Shown: positions 9,009-18,956, counted from the stretch's first letter. The stretch: DNA of 64,000 bases from Marinoscillum pacificum (GCF_024714495.1 NZ_JAMZMJ010000001.1:372001-436000); one strand, 5' to 3'. Made by a program: numbers and translations. The notes: generated by a model from the letters alone, not told the origin.

Positions 9009-9707
9009 TTAATTGAGTGAAAAATTTATCGGTAAAATCATTCTGACTTTCACGGCTCTTCCTCTTTGTTTGCCTGGGTTCCATTTAGGTGCTTCAGCTA
9101 GAACCCGAGCAGCCTCTTCGTCTAAACCTGCCCCTAAACCTTTCACGGTCTCAACTGCTGTAATAGTTCCATCAGTATCGATCACAAATTGAACAAACAC
9201 CTTTCCTTCTATCCCCATCCTTCTAGCCCTAGCCGGGTAATCCATGTTCTTGCTCACATATTGATAAAACGCTTGGATTCCGCCCGGGTACGAAGGCATC
9301 TCTTCTACGAAATCTAAAACCTCTTCAGGAAGTTCTTCCCCGATATCATCTATAACTCCTGAAAGGTCAAAATCTTCATCCTTAGATTCATTCTGGTCCA
9401 GATTTAGTAGCTCCTTAGTATCTTCTTCAAGCTCGTCAGTTTCTACAATAATCGGTGGTTGAAGACTCTTCTTTACTTCCTTCTTCTCCACTTTAGGTTT
9501 TGGTGGTTCAGGTTCTGAAATCTTGGTAGCGGGAATAATGTAAGTATCCTCGAAGATTTCATTTTTAGGTTCAAGATCAATGAGTTTGTATTCCGCCTTC
9601 CAATTGAATGCAAGAATGGTCAATGACAAAGCAATAGCAAGTCCGATATTGAAGAATAAGGGTCTCTTACGCTCTAAATCCAGTGATTCGTGTTTCTTTG
9701 GTTCCAT
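9009..9707 (-). CDS. TonB-family energy transducer
   Basis: 232 residues. An N-terminal cytoplasmic stretch and one membrane helix (residues about 18-35, FFNIGLAIALSLTILAF) are followed by a Pro/Lys/Glu-rich spacer (EPEPPKPKVEKKEVKK) and a C-terminal TonB domain about 140-232: PSYPGGIQAFYQYVSKNM, YPARARRMGIEGKVFVQF, then APKWNPGKQRGRAVKVRM. The PGG...F...YP...G.V.V.F signature is that of Bacteroidota TonB proteins, which transmit proton-motive energy from ExbBD to outer-membrane receptors. exbB/exbD are not adjacent. It may serve the siderophore receptor at 20-22 kb, but that is inference. Confidence 0.9.
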   Translation of the reverse strand: MEPKKHESLDLERKRPLFFNIGLAIALSLTILAFNWKAEYKLIDLEPKNEIFEDTYIIPATKISEPEPPKPKVEKKEVKKSLQPPIIVETDELEEDTKELLNLDQNESKDEDFDLSGVIDDIGEELPEEVLDFVEEMPSYPGGIQAFYQYVSKNMDYPARARRMGIEGKVFVQFVIDTDGTITAVETVKGLGAGLDEEAARVLAEAPKWNPGKQRGRAVKVRMILPINFSLN

Positions 9708-9786
9708 TATAGATTGTGTTAAATGAGAGATAATTCACCCTTACAATCCAGTGAATGGAAATAGTCACAAGGAAAATGAAAACTTT

Positions 9787-10590
9787 TTAAGAGTTAGGTA
9801 AAATCAATAAAGGAATCTTGCTTTTCAGAGCAAATTTTCGAGTGGTACTACCTGTAGTCAACGACTCGAAGAAAGTTACTTTATGTGGAACCATCACCAA
9901 CATATTGGCCCCGAACTTTTCCACTTCGCTTGATATACTAGCAGGCACATTGGAGCTCTCTATTTCATGATAGATGAAGCTGACATCTTCAAAAACCTCT
10001 TCTACTGAGCTCAATGCGACATGCTCACTTTGATTGGTGTTTACATGGAACACTTCCAATTTGGCATTATACTGATTCGTGATCTCTCTCAATAATAGGA
10101 AGTCGTTGGATTCAGAAACAAACTTAGGATCATACGCAAACACAATTCGATTGATGTTTTCATAAGGCACCTCATTTGGCACCACCATGATCGGGACCTT
10201 CAGTGTTTTGATCATCGACGTTGTGGTATTTCCAAACCACTCATAGGCCAAAATATTGGATTCCATTCCCAGAACAACCAAATCAGGCTTAGATTGCTCA
10301 GTTTGCCTTTTCAAAAGCTCCTCGATATCGCCCTGATGACTTACCGCCTCTACTTCCAGGTGATATTTAAGCGATGTTCGTTCAGCAAGTTCTTTTAGCT
10401 GTTGACGCTTTTGATCAGTCATGTGATCTATGGATGTAGAAGACGCTAAACCATTCAAGGCATGTTCACTTACCTTGAAAGCGTTGAACAACACTAATCG
10501 GGCATCTAGAACAGCAGCTAAATTGGCAGCATATTTCAGGGCATTATTGGCGGCTTTTGAATAATCGGTAGCAACTAGGATTGTTTTCAT
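9787..10590 (-). CDS. Universal stress protein with two Usp domains
   Basis: 267 residues made of two tandem UspA folds (about 1-138 and 145-266). The first starts MKTILVATDYSKAANNAL and contains DLVVLGMES, then GNTTTSMIKTLKVPIMVVP. The second ends MVPHKVTFFESLTTGSTTRKFA, close to the ATP-binding G-2x-G-9x-G-S/T pattern. Tandem Usp proteins of this size are common in Bacteroidota and act under starvation, oxidative or low-oxygen stress by binding ATP/AMP or partner proteins. The gene is monocistronic with 157 bp of non-coding sequence upstream. Confidence 0.9.
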   Translation of the reverse strand: MKTILVATDYSKAANNALKYAANLAAVLDARLVLFNAFKVSEHALNGLASSTSIDHMTDQKRQQLKELAERTSLKYHLEVEAVSHQGDIEELLKRQTEQSKPDLVVLGMESNILAYEWFGNTTTSMIKTLKVPIMVVPNEVPYENINRIVFAYDPKFVSESNDFLLLREITNQYNAKLEVFHVNTNQSEHVALSSVEEVFEDVSFIYHEIESSNVPASISSEVEKFGANMLVMVPHKVTFFESLTTGSTTRKFALKSKIPLLILPNS

Positions 10591-10747
10591 GGCTATAATT
10601 GATTTGACTCAACAAATAACCCTAGAAATTGAAGATTTTGTAATGCTTAACGTCATTCAAAAAAATGACTTTTGCTGTCTCAAATCAATTAACAATCACC
10701 TTATCATGGGCTGACGACAGCATTGATTTGTCAGGAATCACGAAACC

Positions 10748-12751
10748 TTAATTTGCCATTAAGGATTTAGCCCACTGCGCAAAATTATCCATTCCTTTTT
10801 TAGCCGAATTCATGGATTCGCTGAATTCAGACTTTCCGTCCATTTTTCTGCGAAAACGCTTGAATCCATTATCTCTGGCGTTGAACTGAATTTTAGCATT
10901 CACCAGATAATTAAAAAGTGAATCAGCGCTGACAATACCCAAAGAATTTAGTTGACTCTTAATAAATGACTCATCGATGTTTTTTAACATGAACTCGTTA
11001 GTTAGATCAGCAGAATCCTTCATCGTGTATTTCATCAAGGCTAAGTCCGTGTAAGGATCCAAGTGATACAAATAGATGGTATCGCCAACAAACAGGTAGT
11101 TTAAGGTATCTAAACCATTTTTGGATACCAGATTGTAATTCACATTGGCATCAAATTTCATAGTCGAATCTTCTTGATATTTTTTGATTTTGCTTGATCG
11201 GCTTAGCAGAGAAACAAATTGATTGTATTCAGTAAAATACTGTAGACTATCATCCGACCAAAACTGGTAGTCATCAGGAAATTTGAATTGATTATTGAAG
11301 AAACTCCCTTTTAAATCCTGAATAACTTGATATTCATTATTAAACAAGTCTTGTCTATTTCCTGTCACAAACAAGATGATCGAATCTTTCATCAGTGAGG
11401 GAATATGTCTATTGAAGTAGTTAAAACTAAACTCTTGATCTCTCCAGCTAATTGGATACTTCGACAAGCCTGAAATAAAAGATTGCAGAAGCAATTGTCT
11501 TCGCTCTTTAACCGCACCTGTTTCTTGGTCGATTTTTACAATCTCTTTGTTGATCAAGGAATCAATCAGAATCAATTCTGAGTGAGTTATTACACTATCC
11601 TCAATCAGATATTTGGCCTCAATTGCCAACAAATCATTCCTGAAAACGACCTTTTTAATATCTGTTCCAAGTAGTAGTCCGAAGAATTCTGCAATGGCTT
11701 CTTCTCCATTATCTTGAGCCTGCTGAATGATGCCAGCCACCTCAGCATTGTATCGTAGCTTATCAATACAATGCATTTTAAGCTCTTTCATCTTTTCAAA
11801 CGATGCATTCTCGGCCATCACAATTTGATATCCTGGCACACTTTGCTCTGGTATAAACCAGGGGTTAATGTCCTGATATAACACCTCTGCATTGAACCCA
11901 AACAAATGAATAACTTGCTTTTCTGAGTCATACACCACGTTTCGTTCATCAAGCTTATCAAACTTAAAACCTGCCTTCACGCTACCCCTACCAATCACAG
12001 CAATCTCAACCTTTTGCTCTTTCCTGGACAAGCCTTTGTCCATAAAGTCAAAATAGAAGTCAGTATATCGGTGATTTGTGGTGAACCCTTGCTGAAGGTA
12101 ATTCTGATAGTCAGGATCTCCATCGGCATATTTAACTACACGATCATACTCCGTTTCAATAATGCTTTTTAGAACATTTCTAACATATGCGGTTCTGTTC
12201 TTCTTATCTTTTCTAATGAATTTCTTTTGATTGATACCAGTCCCATGTTCATAGTTGGCAATAAAAAGCAGTAACGCACTCATATCATCATCTTTGAGCG
12301 CATCGTCCAATTCCTTGTAAACCGTGTCAACCACTTTGCTTTTGACCAATGAAAGCTGATTGTTCAGATATCTGTTCTTACCACTTTCAAACAAGAACTT
12401 CTTCTCACTTGCTTTTTCATAAACTAAAGCTGACTCCTCAACATATTGAGTTAAAATGATCTTCTTAACTGTACCATTATAGAGGTTTATTCCTTCTAAT
12501 TCTACCGAATCGATATCAAGAATCCCTAAAGTTGCTTCCTCGTCAGAAGCAATCACCTCTCCATAGTACTCAGCAGTAATCAACTCTCCTATCTCCTTGA
12601 TCTCGGCCACCATATTGGCGGTATCATGAAGCTCCAAGCCATTCCCAAAAATGTTCTTTGGGTTCCAAAGAAAGATCAATACAATGATCGCAAGGACGAT
12701 TACTATATCGAGAATCAATTTCCAGTTTTTGAATAGCAGTTTGATGATCAT
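10748..12751 (-). CDS. Large membrane-anchored protein with DUF4230-like N-terminal domain
   Basis: 667 residues. One membrane helix near the N-terminus (residues about 8-30, LILDIVIVLAIIVLIFLW) is followed by a DUF4230-like start (EIKEIGELITAEYYGEVIAS) that continues with long charged linkers to about residue 350. The C-terminal half is mixed alpha/beta with no motif I recognise. It is the last gene of a four-gene overlapping operon; its ATG overlaps the stop of the preceding DUF4230 lipoprotein gene by 4 bp (ATGA), so translation is probably coupled. The topology suggests a periplasmic body. The role is unknown; partners are a peptidoglycan amidase and a DUF5675 protein. Confidence 0.72.
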   Translation of the reverse strand: MIIKLLFKNWKLILDIVIVLAIIVLIFLWNPKNIFGNGLELHDTANMVAEIKEIGELITAEYYGEVIASDEEATLGILDIDSVELEGINLYNGTVKKIILTQYVEESALVYEKASEKKFLFESGKNRYLNNQLSLVKSKVVDTVYKELDDALKDDDMSALLLFIANYEHGTGINQKKFIRKDKKNRTAYVRNVLKSIIETEYDRVVKYADGDPDYQNYLQQGFTTNHRYTDFYFDFMDKGLSRKEQKVEIAVIGRGSVKAGFKFDKLDERNVVYDSEKQVIHLFGFNAEVLYQDINPWFIPEQSVPGYQIVMAENASFEKMKELKMHCIDKLRYNAEVAGIIQQAQDNGEEAIAEFFGLLLGTDIKKVVFRNDLLAIEAKYLIEDSVITHSELILIDSLINKEIVKIDQETGAVKERRQLLLQSFISGLSKYPISWRDQEFSFNYFNRHIPSLMKDSIILFVTGNRQDLFNNEYQVIQDLKGSFFNNQFKFPDDYQFWSDDSLQYFTEYNQFVSLLSRSSKIKKYQEDSTMKFDANVNYNLVSKNGLDTLNYLFVGDTIYLYHLDPYTDLALMKYTMKDSADLTNEFMLKNIDESFIKSQLNSLGIVSADSLFNYLVNAKIQFNARDNGFKRFRRKMDGKSEFSESMNSAKKGMDNFAQWAKSLMAN

Positions 12752-13371
12752 GACTCCTCTTCTTTTATCAGTGGCACTTTATCTATGATCAACTCATTAC
12801 TCTTAAACTCAATGTAGATTTCTTCATAATCAAAAGACCTAAGCAAAGCAGTCAGCATATTTCTGGTTTTCTCCTGAGTGGTTTCTACTATGCCCATATG
12901 CTCGAGGTTGTTACGGATATCCATCTCAGCCTGACGGAAAAATTCCTCCTGATCAAACACGGTGACTTTACTAGCCCATCCATTTTTTGAGATATTGTTG
13001 TCCATTACAAAATCTGATGGCGGATAAGAGAAATTGATCACTTCGATTGGTGGCAACCTCAAGGAAATACTCCTTCCGTCAATCTCAATATCATCCTTTC
13101 CAAGCTTTTGAAGGTTCACTCCTGCTGTAACTTTCGCCTTGCTATATGCTATGAACCTGGCCTCACTTAGCTTGATGAACCATCCAAGTTTCTTGGTTTT
13201 GGTGCCATGCACAATCTTGTCAATGGTGAATTCCGTAGTAGCTAGTTTAGATGCTTTGTGAATCTTACCAACTACCAACCCTCTGGTATCTCTCTGACAA
13301 GATATGAGGAGAGTTAACAAAATACAGAACAGGCTAATTCTACCCAAGGATGCCATTGTTTTGTGTTTCAT
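12748..13371 (-). CDS. DUF4230 lipoprotein
   Basis: 207 residues. A lipoprotein signal ends with L-L-I-S-C (Cys25). The mature part fits DUF4230: L-A-T-T-E-F-T-I-D-K-I-V near residue 42, then KAKVTAGVNLQKLGKDDIEI, the strand pair SISLRLPPIEVINFSYPP, and a C-terminal helix that ends FDYEEIYIEFK. DUF4230 proteins are found in Bacteroidota and Firmicutes and have no known activity. The start overlaps the 3' end of the amidase gene by 32 bp; an internal ATG at 13356 would shorten the overlap to 17 bp. The pairing of two DUF4230 proteins, one lipid-anchored and one membrane-anchored, suggests a heteromer. Confidence 0.8.
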   Translation of the reverse strand: MKHKTMASLGRISLFCILLTLLISCQRDTRGLVVGKIHKASKLATTEFTIDKIVHGTKTKKLGWFIKLSEARFIAYSKAKVTAGVNLQKLGKDDIEIDGRSISLRLPPIEVINFSYPPSDFVMDNNISKNGWASKVTVFDQEEFFRQAEMDIRNNLEHMGIVETTQEKTRNMLTALLRSFDYEEIYIEFKSNELIIDKVPLIKEEES

Positions 13372-14761
13372 ATATCTCCTTTACAGTCTTAAACAAGCAG
13401 GTAGCAATACGCATCTGACCAGCCTCAGACAACAAAAATTGTGCTTCTGTTTCATTGGTAAAAAACAGATTTTCAACTAAAAAAGCAGGACATGCTGTTT
13501 TTCTTAGTACATAAAAATCCGCTTCTTTATCAGCATCACCATCTACCATGTCTTGCCGGAACTTAAAGTCTGGGAAATCCTTTTTGTACCACTTGGCAGC
13601 TATGTCTGCCAATTGATCACTCTTGGTTTGACCTACACTAGTAAAAATTTCAAAACCCTTAGCTTTTGGCTCTCCAGGACCTGGACTTGCAGTTGCTACC
13701 GCATTGCTATGAATGGATAAAAAGTAGACATTCTTATTGGTAGCATATTCTTCATTAGCAAAACGGACTCTATCTTTTAGTGAAACATCCTGATGCGTGT
13801 ACACCGTATTTTCCAAGTAAGGAATATTGAACTGCTTCAGTAAATCAATCAGTTTCGATGCAATCCCTCGGTTAATTACACCTTCCAGAATCTCATAAGA
13901 TGGATTTCCATCTGCATCTGTAAAATGATGCCTTTTAGCATTTCCTGTGGTGTACTCTTTCGTTTTAGGATCTATCCCCCCATGACCCGCATCGATCACT
14001 GGAAACATCCCAGAACCAACAGCATCATTTTCTGAATTTGCAATAGCTTTTTTCAAGGCACTCAGGTTAGCAGGAGGACTGGCGGGTGAACCATCAAATG
14101 CTTTTACTTCTGTAGTTCCCATCTGAGCCTGAAACTCTAGATCATCTTCATCCAGCTGACTTGTTGGCGCACCGGATTCTTGCTTGTACTTCAACCAATT
14201 CTTCTCACGAGCAGCATTTGATCTATTAGACAAGTATTTCAGGGATTTATCACCAAAATAGAAAGCAATCATCATTAAGAAAGCTGTCTTGAAGAATTCA
14301 AAATGATCCCAATAAAACGAATCCTGACTGATATTACCGTCCTTACCGAAACTACTGATCATCAAACTAATCGCTCCAAATAGTAAGGTGAAAGTGATCA
14401 TTCCTCGCACAGTACCAGTTGGCAATCCAAAACTCTGACTTCTGTAAGGGTTGAATTGAGGGGCTTCTAATTCCTCTTTGGTCACATATTCACCCTGTTT
14501 CTTCTTCTCAAGGGCTTCTTCCCAGTTTAACCAATCACGATCTGTCCAGCCATAATTGACATTGTAGAAATACGTGGCCCAACTGAAGTACCAAATAAAA
14601 ATACTGGTCCAGGAGAAGGCAATGAAGATTCCTAAAGCCTCATAAAGATCTTGCTGAATCAAAAAAATGTAGAAAAATGAAAGCACTCCAAGCCCGAATA
14701 TAATCCCGGCAATCACATTGAATGCTCTGAATAGCCAGCGATGATTGAATAGCTTCTTCAT
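13340..14761 (-). CDS. Membrane-anchored N-acetylmuramoyl-L-alanine amidase (Amidase_3)
   Basis: 473 residues. The N-terminal ~165 residues contain three or four membrane helices (about 10-35, 38-62, 118-138 and 150-170). A disordered linker about 180-245 leads to an Amidase_3 domain: FPVIDAGHGGIDP (first zinc His), an E in SYEILEGVINRGIASKL, FLSIHSNAV (second His), and the catalytic Glu in FLVENLFFTN. These are the Zn ligands and catalytic residue of AmiA/B/C-type enzymes that cut the amide bond between MurNAc and the stem peptide. The multi-pass N-terminal anchor is unusual for the family. The start overlaps the DUF5675 gene by 4 bp. Confidence 0.86.
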   Translation of the reverse strand: MKKLFNHRWLFRAFNVIAGIIFGLGVLSFFYIFLIQQDLYEALGIFIAFSWTSIFIWYFSWATYFYNVNYGWTDRDWLNWEEALEKKKQGEYVTKEELEAPQFNPYRSQSFGLPTGTVRGMITFTLLFGAISLMISSFGKDGNISQDSFYWDHFEFFKTAFLMMIAFYFGDKSLKYLSNRSNAAREKNWLKYKQESGAPTSQLDEDDLEFQAQMGTTEVKAFDGSPASPPANLSALKKAIANSENDAVGSGMFPVIDAGHGGIDPKTKEYTTGNAKRHHFTDADGNPSYEILEGVINRGIASKLIDLLKQFNIPYLENTVYTHQDVSLKDRVRFANEEYATNKNVYFLSIHSNAVATASPGPGEPKAKGFEIFTSVGQTKSDQLADIAAKWYKKDFPDFKFRQDMVDGDADKEADFYVLRKTACPAFLVENLFFTNETEAQFLLSEAGQMRIATCLFKTVKEIYETQNNGILG

Positions 14762-15627
14762 GAGGCTTTGTTATTTAATAGTGAGTAGTTCATAAAGTCT
14801 TCGTCATAGTAGATGATACGTAATCGCTCACCCGCGTCAAGTTTAGTTTTTAGCTGCTTGTATAATGCTTCAAAGGTTACTTTGGAATTAAAGATGGAAC
14901 TCTTGGCATCATCTGAATAAATGCTTCTAGCCACCAAAAGACAGCCTTCAGTATGCTCATGCGTACTTCCACTGTGAATGTAAATCCCCTCATAACCTGG
15001 AACATTCTGTACATGCAAGTGATAAGTAAACCATGGTCGAGTCTTTCTGTATTTTAGAGTCAAACTGGTATCAAACCGATTAAAGTCCAGGTTATAAGTG
15101 CCTTTTGGAATTCGTGTTTTCCCCTTGACTTTCACTTCTCTGTAGGTATCCTCAAGAGTGTAGCAGAAATACTTATTATCTATAAACAATAGACCAAGCG
15201 TTGTTTCCCCATCATCGAAATATCGGATAACCGAAAGAGTTGTTCCGTTAAATTCATCTTTTGGTAGTGTGGAGGAGAGTTTAGATTCCAATACATTGAT
15301 TTGCGATTCTAAATCATTGATTCTGATTTTATACTCCGAAATGGACTTGCGGTACTCTTCGTTTGCTTGTGTGATGATCGCTAAGTCTGGTTGACTTGGA
15401 GATGCATTCTTTACGGTTTCTGGCTGCTTGATTGAATTAACTTCTTTCTGATCTGATTTGAAAAGATTCTTCAAACCCTCAATCGCACTTTTGATTGCAG
15501 AAATGATCACACCAATCAAACCAACAATCCATAACCAGACATCTTCCAGAATACCTGGATTGTATAGAAAAAGTAACACGGCAATTGCCAGTAATGCCAC
15601 TACAATGACGATGGCAAAGTGTTTCAT
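14758..15627 (-). CDS. DUF5675 protein with membrane anchor, possible peptidoglycan enzyme
   Basis: 289 residues. Two N-terminal hydrophobic segments (about 4-22 and 28-47), an amphipathic helix and a coiled coil about 75-115 (YRKSISEYKIRINDLESQIN) precede a C-terminal domain from about 125. That domain has the DUF5675 pattern: TLGLLFIDNKYFCYTLEDTY, GKTRIPKGTY, then I-H-S-G-S-T-H-E-H-T-E-G-C-L-L. The H-x6-8-H-T-x-G-C arrangement resembles the L,D-transpeptidase (YkuD) active site, where Cys is the nucleophile; no experiment is known to me for DUF5675. It is the first gene of the operon, and the amidase gene follows with a 4-bp overlap. Confidence 0.75.
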   Translation of the reverse strand: MKHFAIVIVVALLAIAVLLFLYNPGILEDVWLWIVGLIGVIISAIKSAIEGLKNLFKSDQKEVNSIKQPETVKNASPSQPDLAIITQANEEYRKSISEYKIRINDLESQINVLESKLSSTLPKDEFNGTTLSVIRYFDDGETTLGLLFIDNKYFCYTLEDTYREVKVKGKTRIPKGTYNLDFNRFDTSLTLKYRKTRPWFTYHLHVQNVPGYEGIYIHSGSTHEHTEGCLLVARSIYSDDAKSSIFNSKVTFEALYKQLKTKLDAGERLRIIYYDEDFMNYSLLNNKAS

Positions 15628-15810
15628 ATCAGTTAGGTTCTTAATGAGCTGGAAAATAGATATTACCTAACCGAATGTCAACTAGAAAATGAAATTATTG
15701 TAGAAAGCGGCGAGAACCATATAACAACTCTCCCGATTAATTCTTGTTGAAATTAAGGTTAGATTTTCATAACTAAGATTGAATTAAGCATTTTAGCAAA
15801 AAAATACATT

Positions 15811-18603
15811 ATGATTGACAAACTAGCTTTTACATCTCTTCTAACTACATTTCTATTATTATCCCAACTCAGTGCTCAAGTGCTCGATGAGAGTTTCCCG
15901 AATATTCAAGTCAGAGGACGCTCTGTATTGCGGTCATTTGCTGAATTTACTGACGGTAAAATATTAATATCTGGAATACATCCAAAGAACCCTAACAAAT
16001 CATTAATCTACAGAATTACACCAAATGGGGAAATTGATGAAAGCTTTAAAACTGAGCTTGGAGGACAATTTTATGTTAAGAACAATGGTAATATTATCGT
16101 TACTAGCTACGGAAGAATTGATGAACTTGATCCAAGTGGTTTATTAATTCAGACCAAATACTTAGAAGGTTATATTGGTGGAGTTGGAGTACTTTCAAGT
16201 GATGAGATTGTTGTAGTCAGTGGTACCAATCTAATTAAGTATGATCAAGACCTAAATATTGATGAAAGCTTTACTGTTGAAACAAATGGAAGTATAAGCA
16301 ACATACTGTGTCAAGATAACAATGTATATATATCTGGTTATTTCGATGTAGTGAATGATGTAAACATTCCGAGACTAGCTAAAATCCTATCAACTGGAGA
16401 AGTTAGCCCAAACTTCAATCCTGAAATTGACCAATCAACTGAGGTTCTAGATATGAAAATTCAGTCAGATGGTAAACTAATATGTATTATTAACAATGAT
16501 CCTGATATAATAAGGTTAAACGAAAATGGAGCTATTGATGAAACTTATTCATTTAATGACTCGGATAAGTACTTTGGTTCTAACAAACTTGAACTGCAAA
16601 ACAATAAAGCACTTGTTCATCTTTACTCTTTTGAAGATCCACATCATCATTATTTAGTCCGTTTAAACGAAAATGGCACTATTGATGAGAATTTTTCCAT
16701 GATAAAAACAATTCCCTCTTCAAATTTACCTTATTACTACACAACATCTGATGGATCAATTTATACAAGTATTGAGTTAGATCAAGATCATAATTATTAT
16801 GGGATTACAAAAATTCACAATGGTGAGGTAACCCTATCCTTCGCACCAAAATTCTATGACCAAGGGCATTTGTATGAGGTGTATAATGAGGGCAGTCTAA
16901 TCTATCTAGTAGGTGATTTCAATCAAGTTAATGACGTTAAAGTTAAAAATGGGGCGATTCTAGATTTGCAAGGAAATATTCTGAACTTTGATGTTAAGGA
17001 GAATAAACACTCTCGTATGAATATGTATAAATGGGATTCGAACTCCTATTTAATATTTGATTACGAAAGAAATCTCAATGTCGTTAATGAAAGTGGCGAA
17101 AAATTATTTTCCATTGAAAACCCTGGTTTCGGCATTCCTTTTTACAGTCTAGACAGCTACTGTATTTTGAGTAACAACCTGCGCCTTATTAGTTTCAATC
17201 AAAAACTTTTCGCCTATAATATAGACGGTACGATCGATCATAATTTTCTAAAAAATACAATTACAGGAGTTTCAGTTTTCAAAGAACTACAATCTGGAGA
17301 AATAATATTGGGGGGTGGGGACATTAAAATCGATGATGTTTCTAATGGCCCATTACTTAAATTAAAATCTGATGGAGACATTGATGACTCATTCAAAAAT
17401 GGGTTTGAAGAATTCAATGGATATATCCATCTAATCAACATTAACCAATTTGGAGAAATAGCAATTACAGGTGATTTCACTCATTTTGAAGGTATTGAAC
17501 TATCAAAAATAGTTTTAATAGATAGTGATGGGAATTTCATCAATACATTTGAAAATGACATGTATAGGCTAACAAGCTTGGAAGGTTGTAGAAAAGGATT
17601 TATGTATTCTGACGGATTTTCCGGATACAGCTTTAAAAATTCTGATGGTAATATAATTGGTGATTTTAAAATGATCCCTGAAGTTTACATCTACAGCCTC
17701 TTTGATATTTCGTTTGATCAAACTGACCCTAATAGCGTCTATTTAGTTGGGGATTTCCTAATTTCAGAAACAAAACACCAACTTCTCAAACTCACCTTTG
17801 GGGATAAATATCCTACAATTACGAACCTGGATATAGAATCTATAGTCGAAGATGAGCCAACTTCAATTTCATTGGATAATGCAACTATCATTGATGAAGA
17901 TAGTGACCCTTCTACATTGAAATTAACTGTACTTGATAACGTAAATTATACTTATCAGGACGCACAAATAATTCCAGATGAGAATTACAATGGACCATTG
18001 ATGATCAAACTACGAGTAGATGATGAATCTCATGAAGGATATGTTTATGAATTTCCAGTGGAAGTTACACCTGTCAATGACCCTCCTACAAATCTAACTT
18101 CCAATACAAATTTCACTGGAACACAAGGACAAGATATTGAGATAACGTTGGCGGATTTCACTGCTGAGGACGTAGATAATGTTTATCCAGATGACTTCAC
18201 ATTGAAAATTCTAGAGAGTGCTAACTATGAAGTCATCAATACTGGAATCACTACTTCTATTGACTTTAATGGTGATATTATAGTTCCAGTTACAGTCAAT
18301 GACGGTGAGCTCAATAGCGACACTATCCAGTTGACCATTCCAATAGCAGTGATTGCCTCAACACCTGAATTGCAATCCATCCAGCTGTTCCCGAATCCAG
18401 CAACTGACTATATTGGCTTTAAAAACAGTCCTGCTGATTTATCTATCATCATCAGAGATCTTAATGGAAAGGAACTTTTAAGTAAATCAGCCAATCAAGG
18501 CAACTATCAAATGGATATCAGGAGTGTACCAAATGGAATCTACTTGCTAGAGATAAACACAGCCAAAGGAAAGTATCAACAAAAGTTTATTATCAAGCAT
18601 TAA
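15811..18603 (+). CDS. Secreted delta-60/VCBS-like protein with type IX secretion sorting domain
   Basis: 930 residues with a signal peptide (MIDKLAFTSLLTTFLLLSQLSAQ). Residues about 25-640 contain many delta-60 repeats, seen as N-G-x-I-D-E-S-F (examples at NGEIDESFKT, NENGAIDETYS, NENGTIDENFS), which form a beta-propeller or solenoid. Residues about 660-840 hold two cadherin-like/VCBS modules (DEDSDPSTLKLTV; PVNDPPTNLTSN). The last 75 residues (LFPNPATDYI ... DIRSVPNGIYLLEI ... KFIIKH) are a Por/T9SS C-terminal sorting domain. It is exported by Sec then by the type IX system to the surface or medium. It is transcribed alone, ending in a bidirectional terminator. Confidence 0.93.
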   Translation: MIDKLAFTSLLTTFLLLSQLSAQVLDESFPNIQVRGRSVLRSFAEFTDGKILISGIHPKNPNKSLIYRITPNGEIDESFKTELGGQFYVKNNGNIIVTSYGRIDELDPSGLLIQTKYLEGYIGGVGVLSSDEIVVVSGTNLIKYDQDLNIDESFTVETNGSISNILCQDNNVYISGYFDVVNDVNIPRLAKILSTGEVSPNFNPEIDQSTEVLDMKIQSDGKLICIINNDPDIIRLNENGAIDETYSFNDSDKYFGSNKLELQNNKALVHLYSFEDPHHHYLVRLNENGTIDENFSMIKTIPSSNLPYYYTTSDGSIYTSIELDQDHNYYGITKIHNGEVTLSFAPKFYDQGHLYEVYNEGSLIYLVGDFNQVNDVKVKNGAILDLQGNILNFDVKENKHSRMNMYKWDSNSYLIFDYERNLNVVNESGEKLFSIENPGFGIPFYSLDSYCILSNNLRLISFNQKLFAYNIDGTIDHNFLKNTITGVSVFKELQSGEIILGGGDIKIDDVSNGPLLKLKSDGDIDDSFKNGFEEFNGYIHLININQFGEIAITGDFTHFEGIELSKIVLIDSDGNFINTFENDMYRLTSLEGCRKGFMYSDGFSGYSFKNSDGNIIGDFKMIPEVYIYSLFDISFDQTDPNSVYLVGDFLISETKHQLLKLTFGDKYPTITNLDIESIVEDEPTSISLDNATIIDEDSDPSTLKLTVLDNVNYTYQDAQIIPDENYNGPLMIKLRVDDESHEGYVYEFPVEVTPVNDPPTNLTSNTNFTGTQGQDIEITLADFTAEDVDNVYPDDFTLKILESANYEVINTGITTSIDFNGDIIVPVTVNDGELNSDTIQLTIPIAVIASTPELQSIQLFPNPATDYIGFKNSPADLSIIIRDLNGKELLSKSANQGNYQMDIRSVPNGIYLLEINTAKGKYQQKFIIKH

Positions 18604-18609
18604 AAAACA

Positions 18610-18633
18610 AAGGCCAGCCATCAGGTTGGCCTT
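18610..18633. terminator. Bidirectional intrinsic terminator
   Basis: A 10-bp stem (AAGGCCAGCC/GGTTGGCCTT, one G-T wobble) with loop ATCA lies between the stop of the type IX cargo gene and the stop of the 83-aa minus-strand gene. An A-run at 18602-18609 gives a U-tract when read from the minus strand. Confidence 0.85.
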
Positions 18634-18635
18634 CT

Positions 18636-18887
18636 TTATGATATCCTGGACTCACTATACAAGTCATATGCAGCTACTAAAGACTCTCTTCCAGTAGCTG
18701 TTTGATATTTCTCATACTTGGCTAGCTCAGTTCTGTTTTCGGTATAGACTGGCACATAGTTGTTCTCAAAGGCATCCCATACAATCAAGAGTATGCTGTA
18801 ACTGATTTTACTCTGCCTCCCCTTTTCCAGCCATTCATCAAACACCTCTTCATCTAGAGATTTAGGAAAATCAGAACCGTCAAACAT
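18636..18887 (-). CDS. Small acidic hypothetical protein
   Basis: 83 residues, acidic at the N-terminus (DEEVFDEWLEKG), with no signal peptide and no membrane helix. No family is recognised. It follows the RMD1/DUF155 gene with a 69-bp gap on the same strand and ends at the shared terminator, so the two are likely co-transcribed. Codon use looks like the neighbours. Confidence 0.55.
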   Translation of the reverse strand: MFDGSDFPKSLDEEVFDEWLEKGRQSKISYSILLIVWDAFENNYVPVYTENRTELAKYEKYQTATGRESLVAAYDLYSESRIS

Positions 18888-18956
18888 AAAATTACAATTA
18901 GTTGAACAGGCAAGTTATAACTGATATCTATTGGTCGCAATTCCCACTTCAGATTT

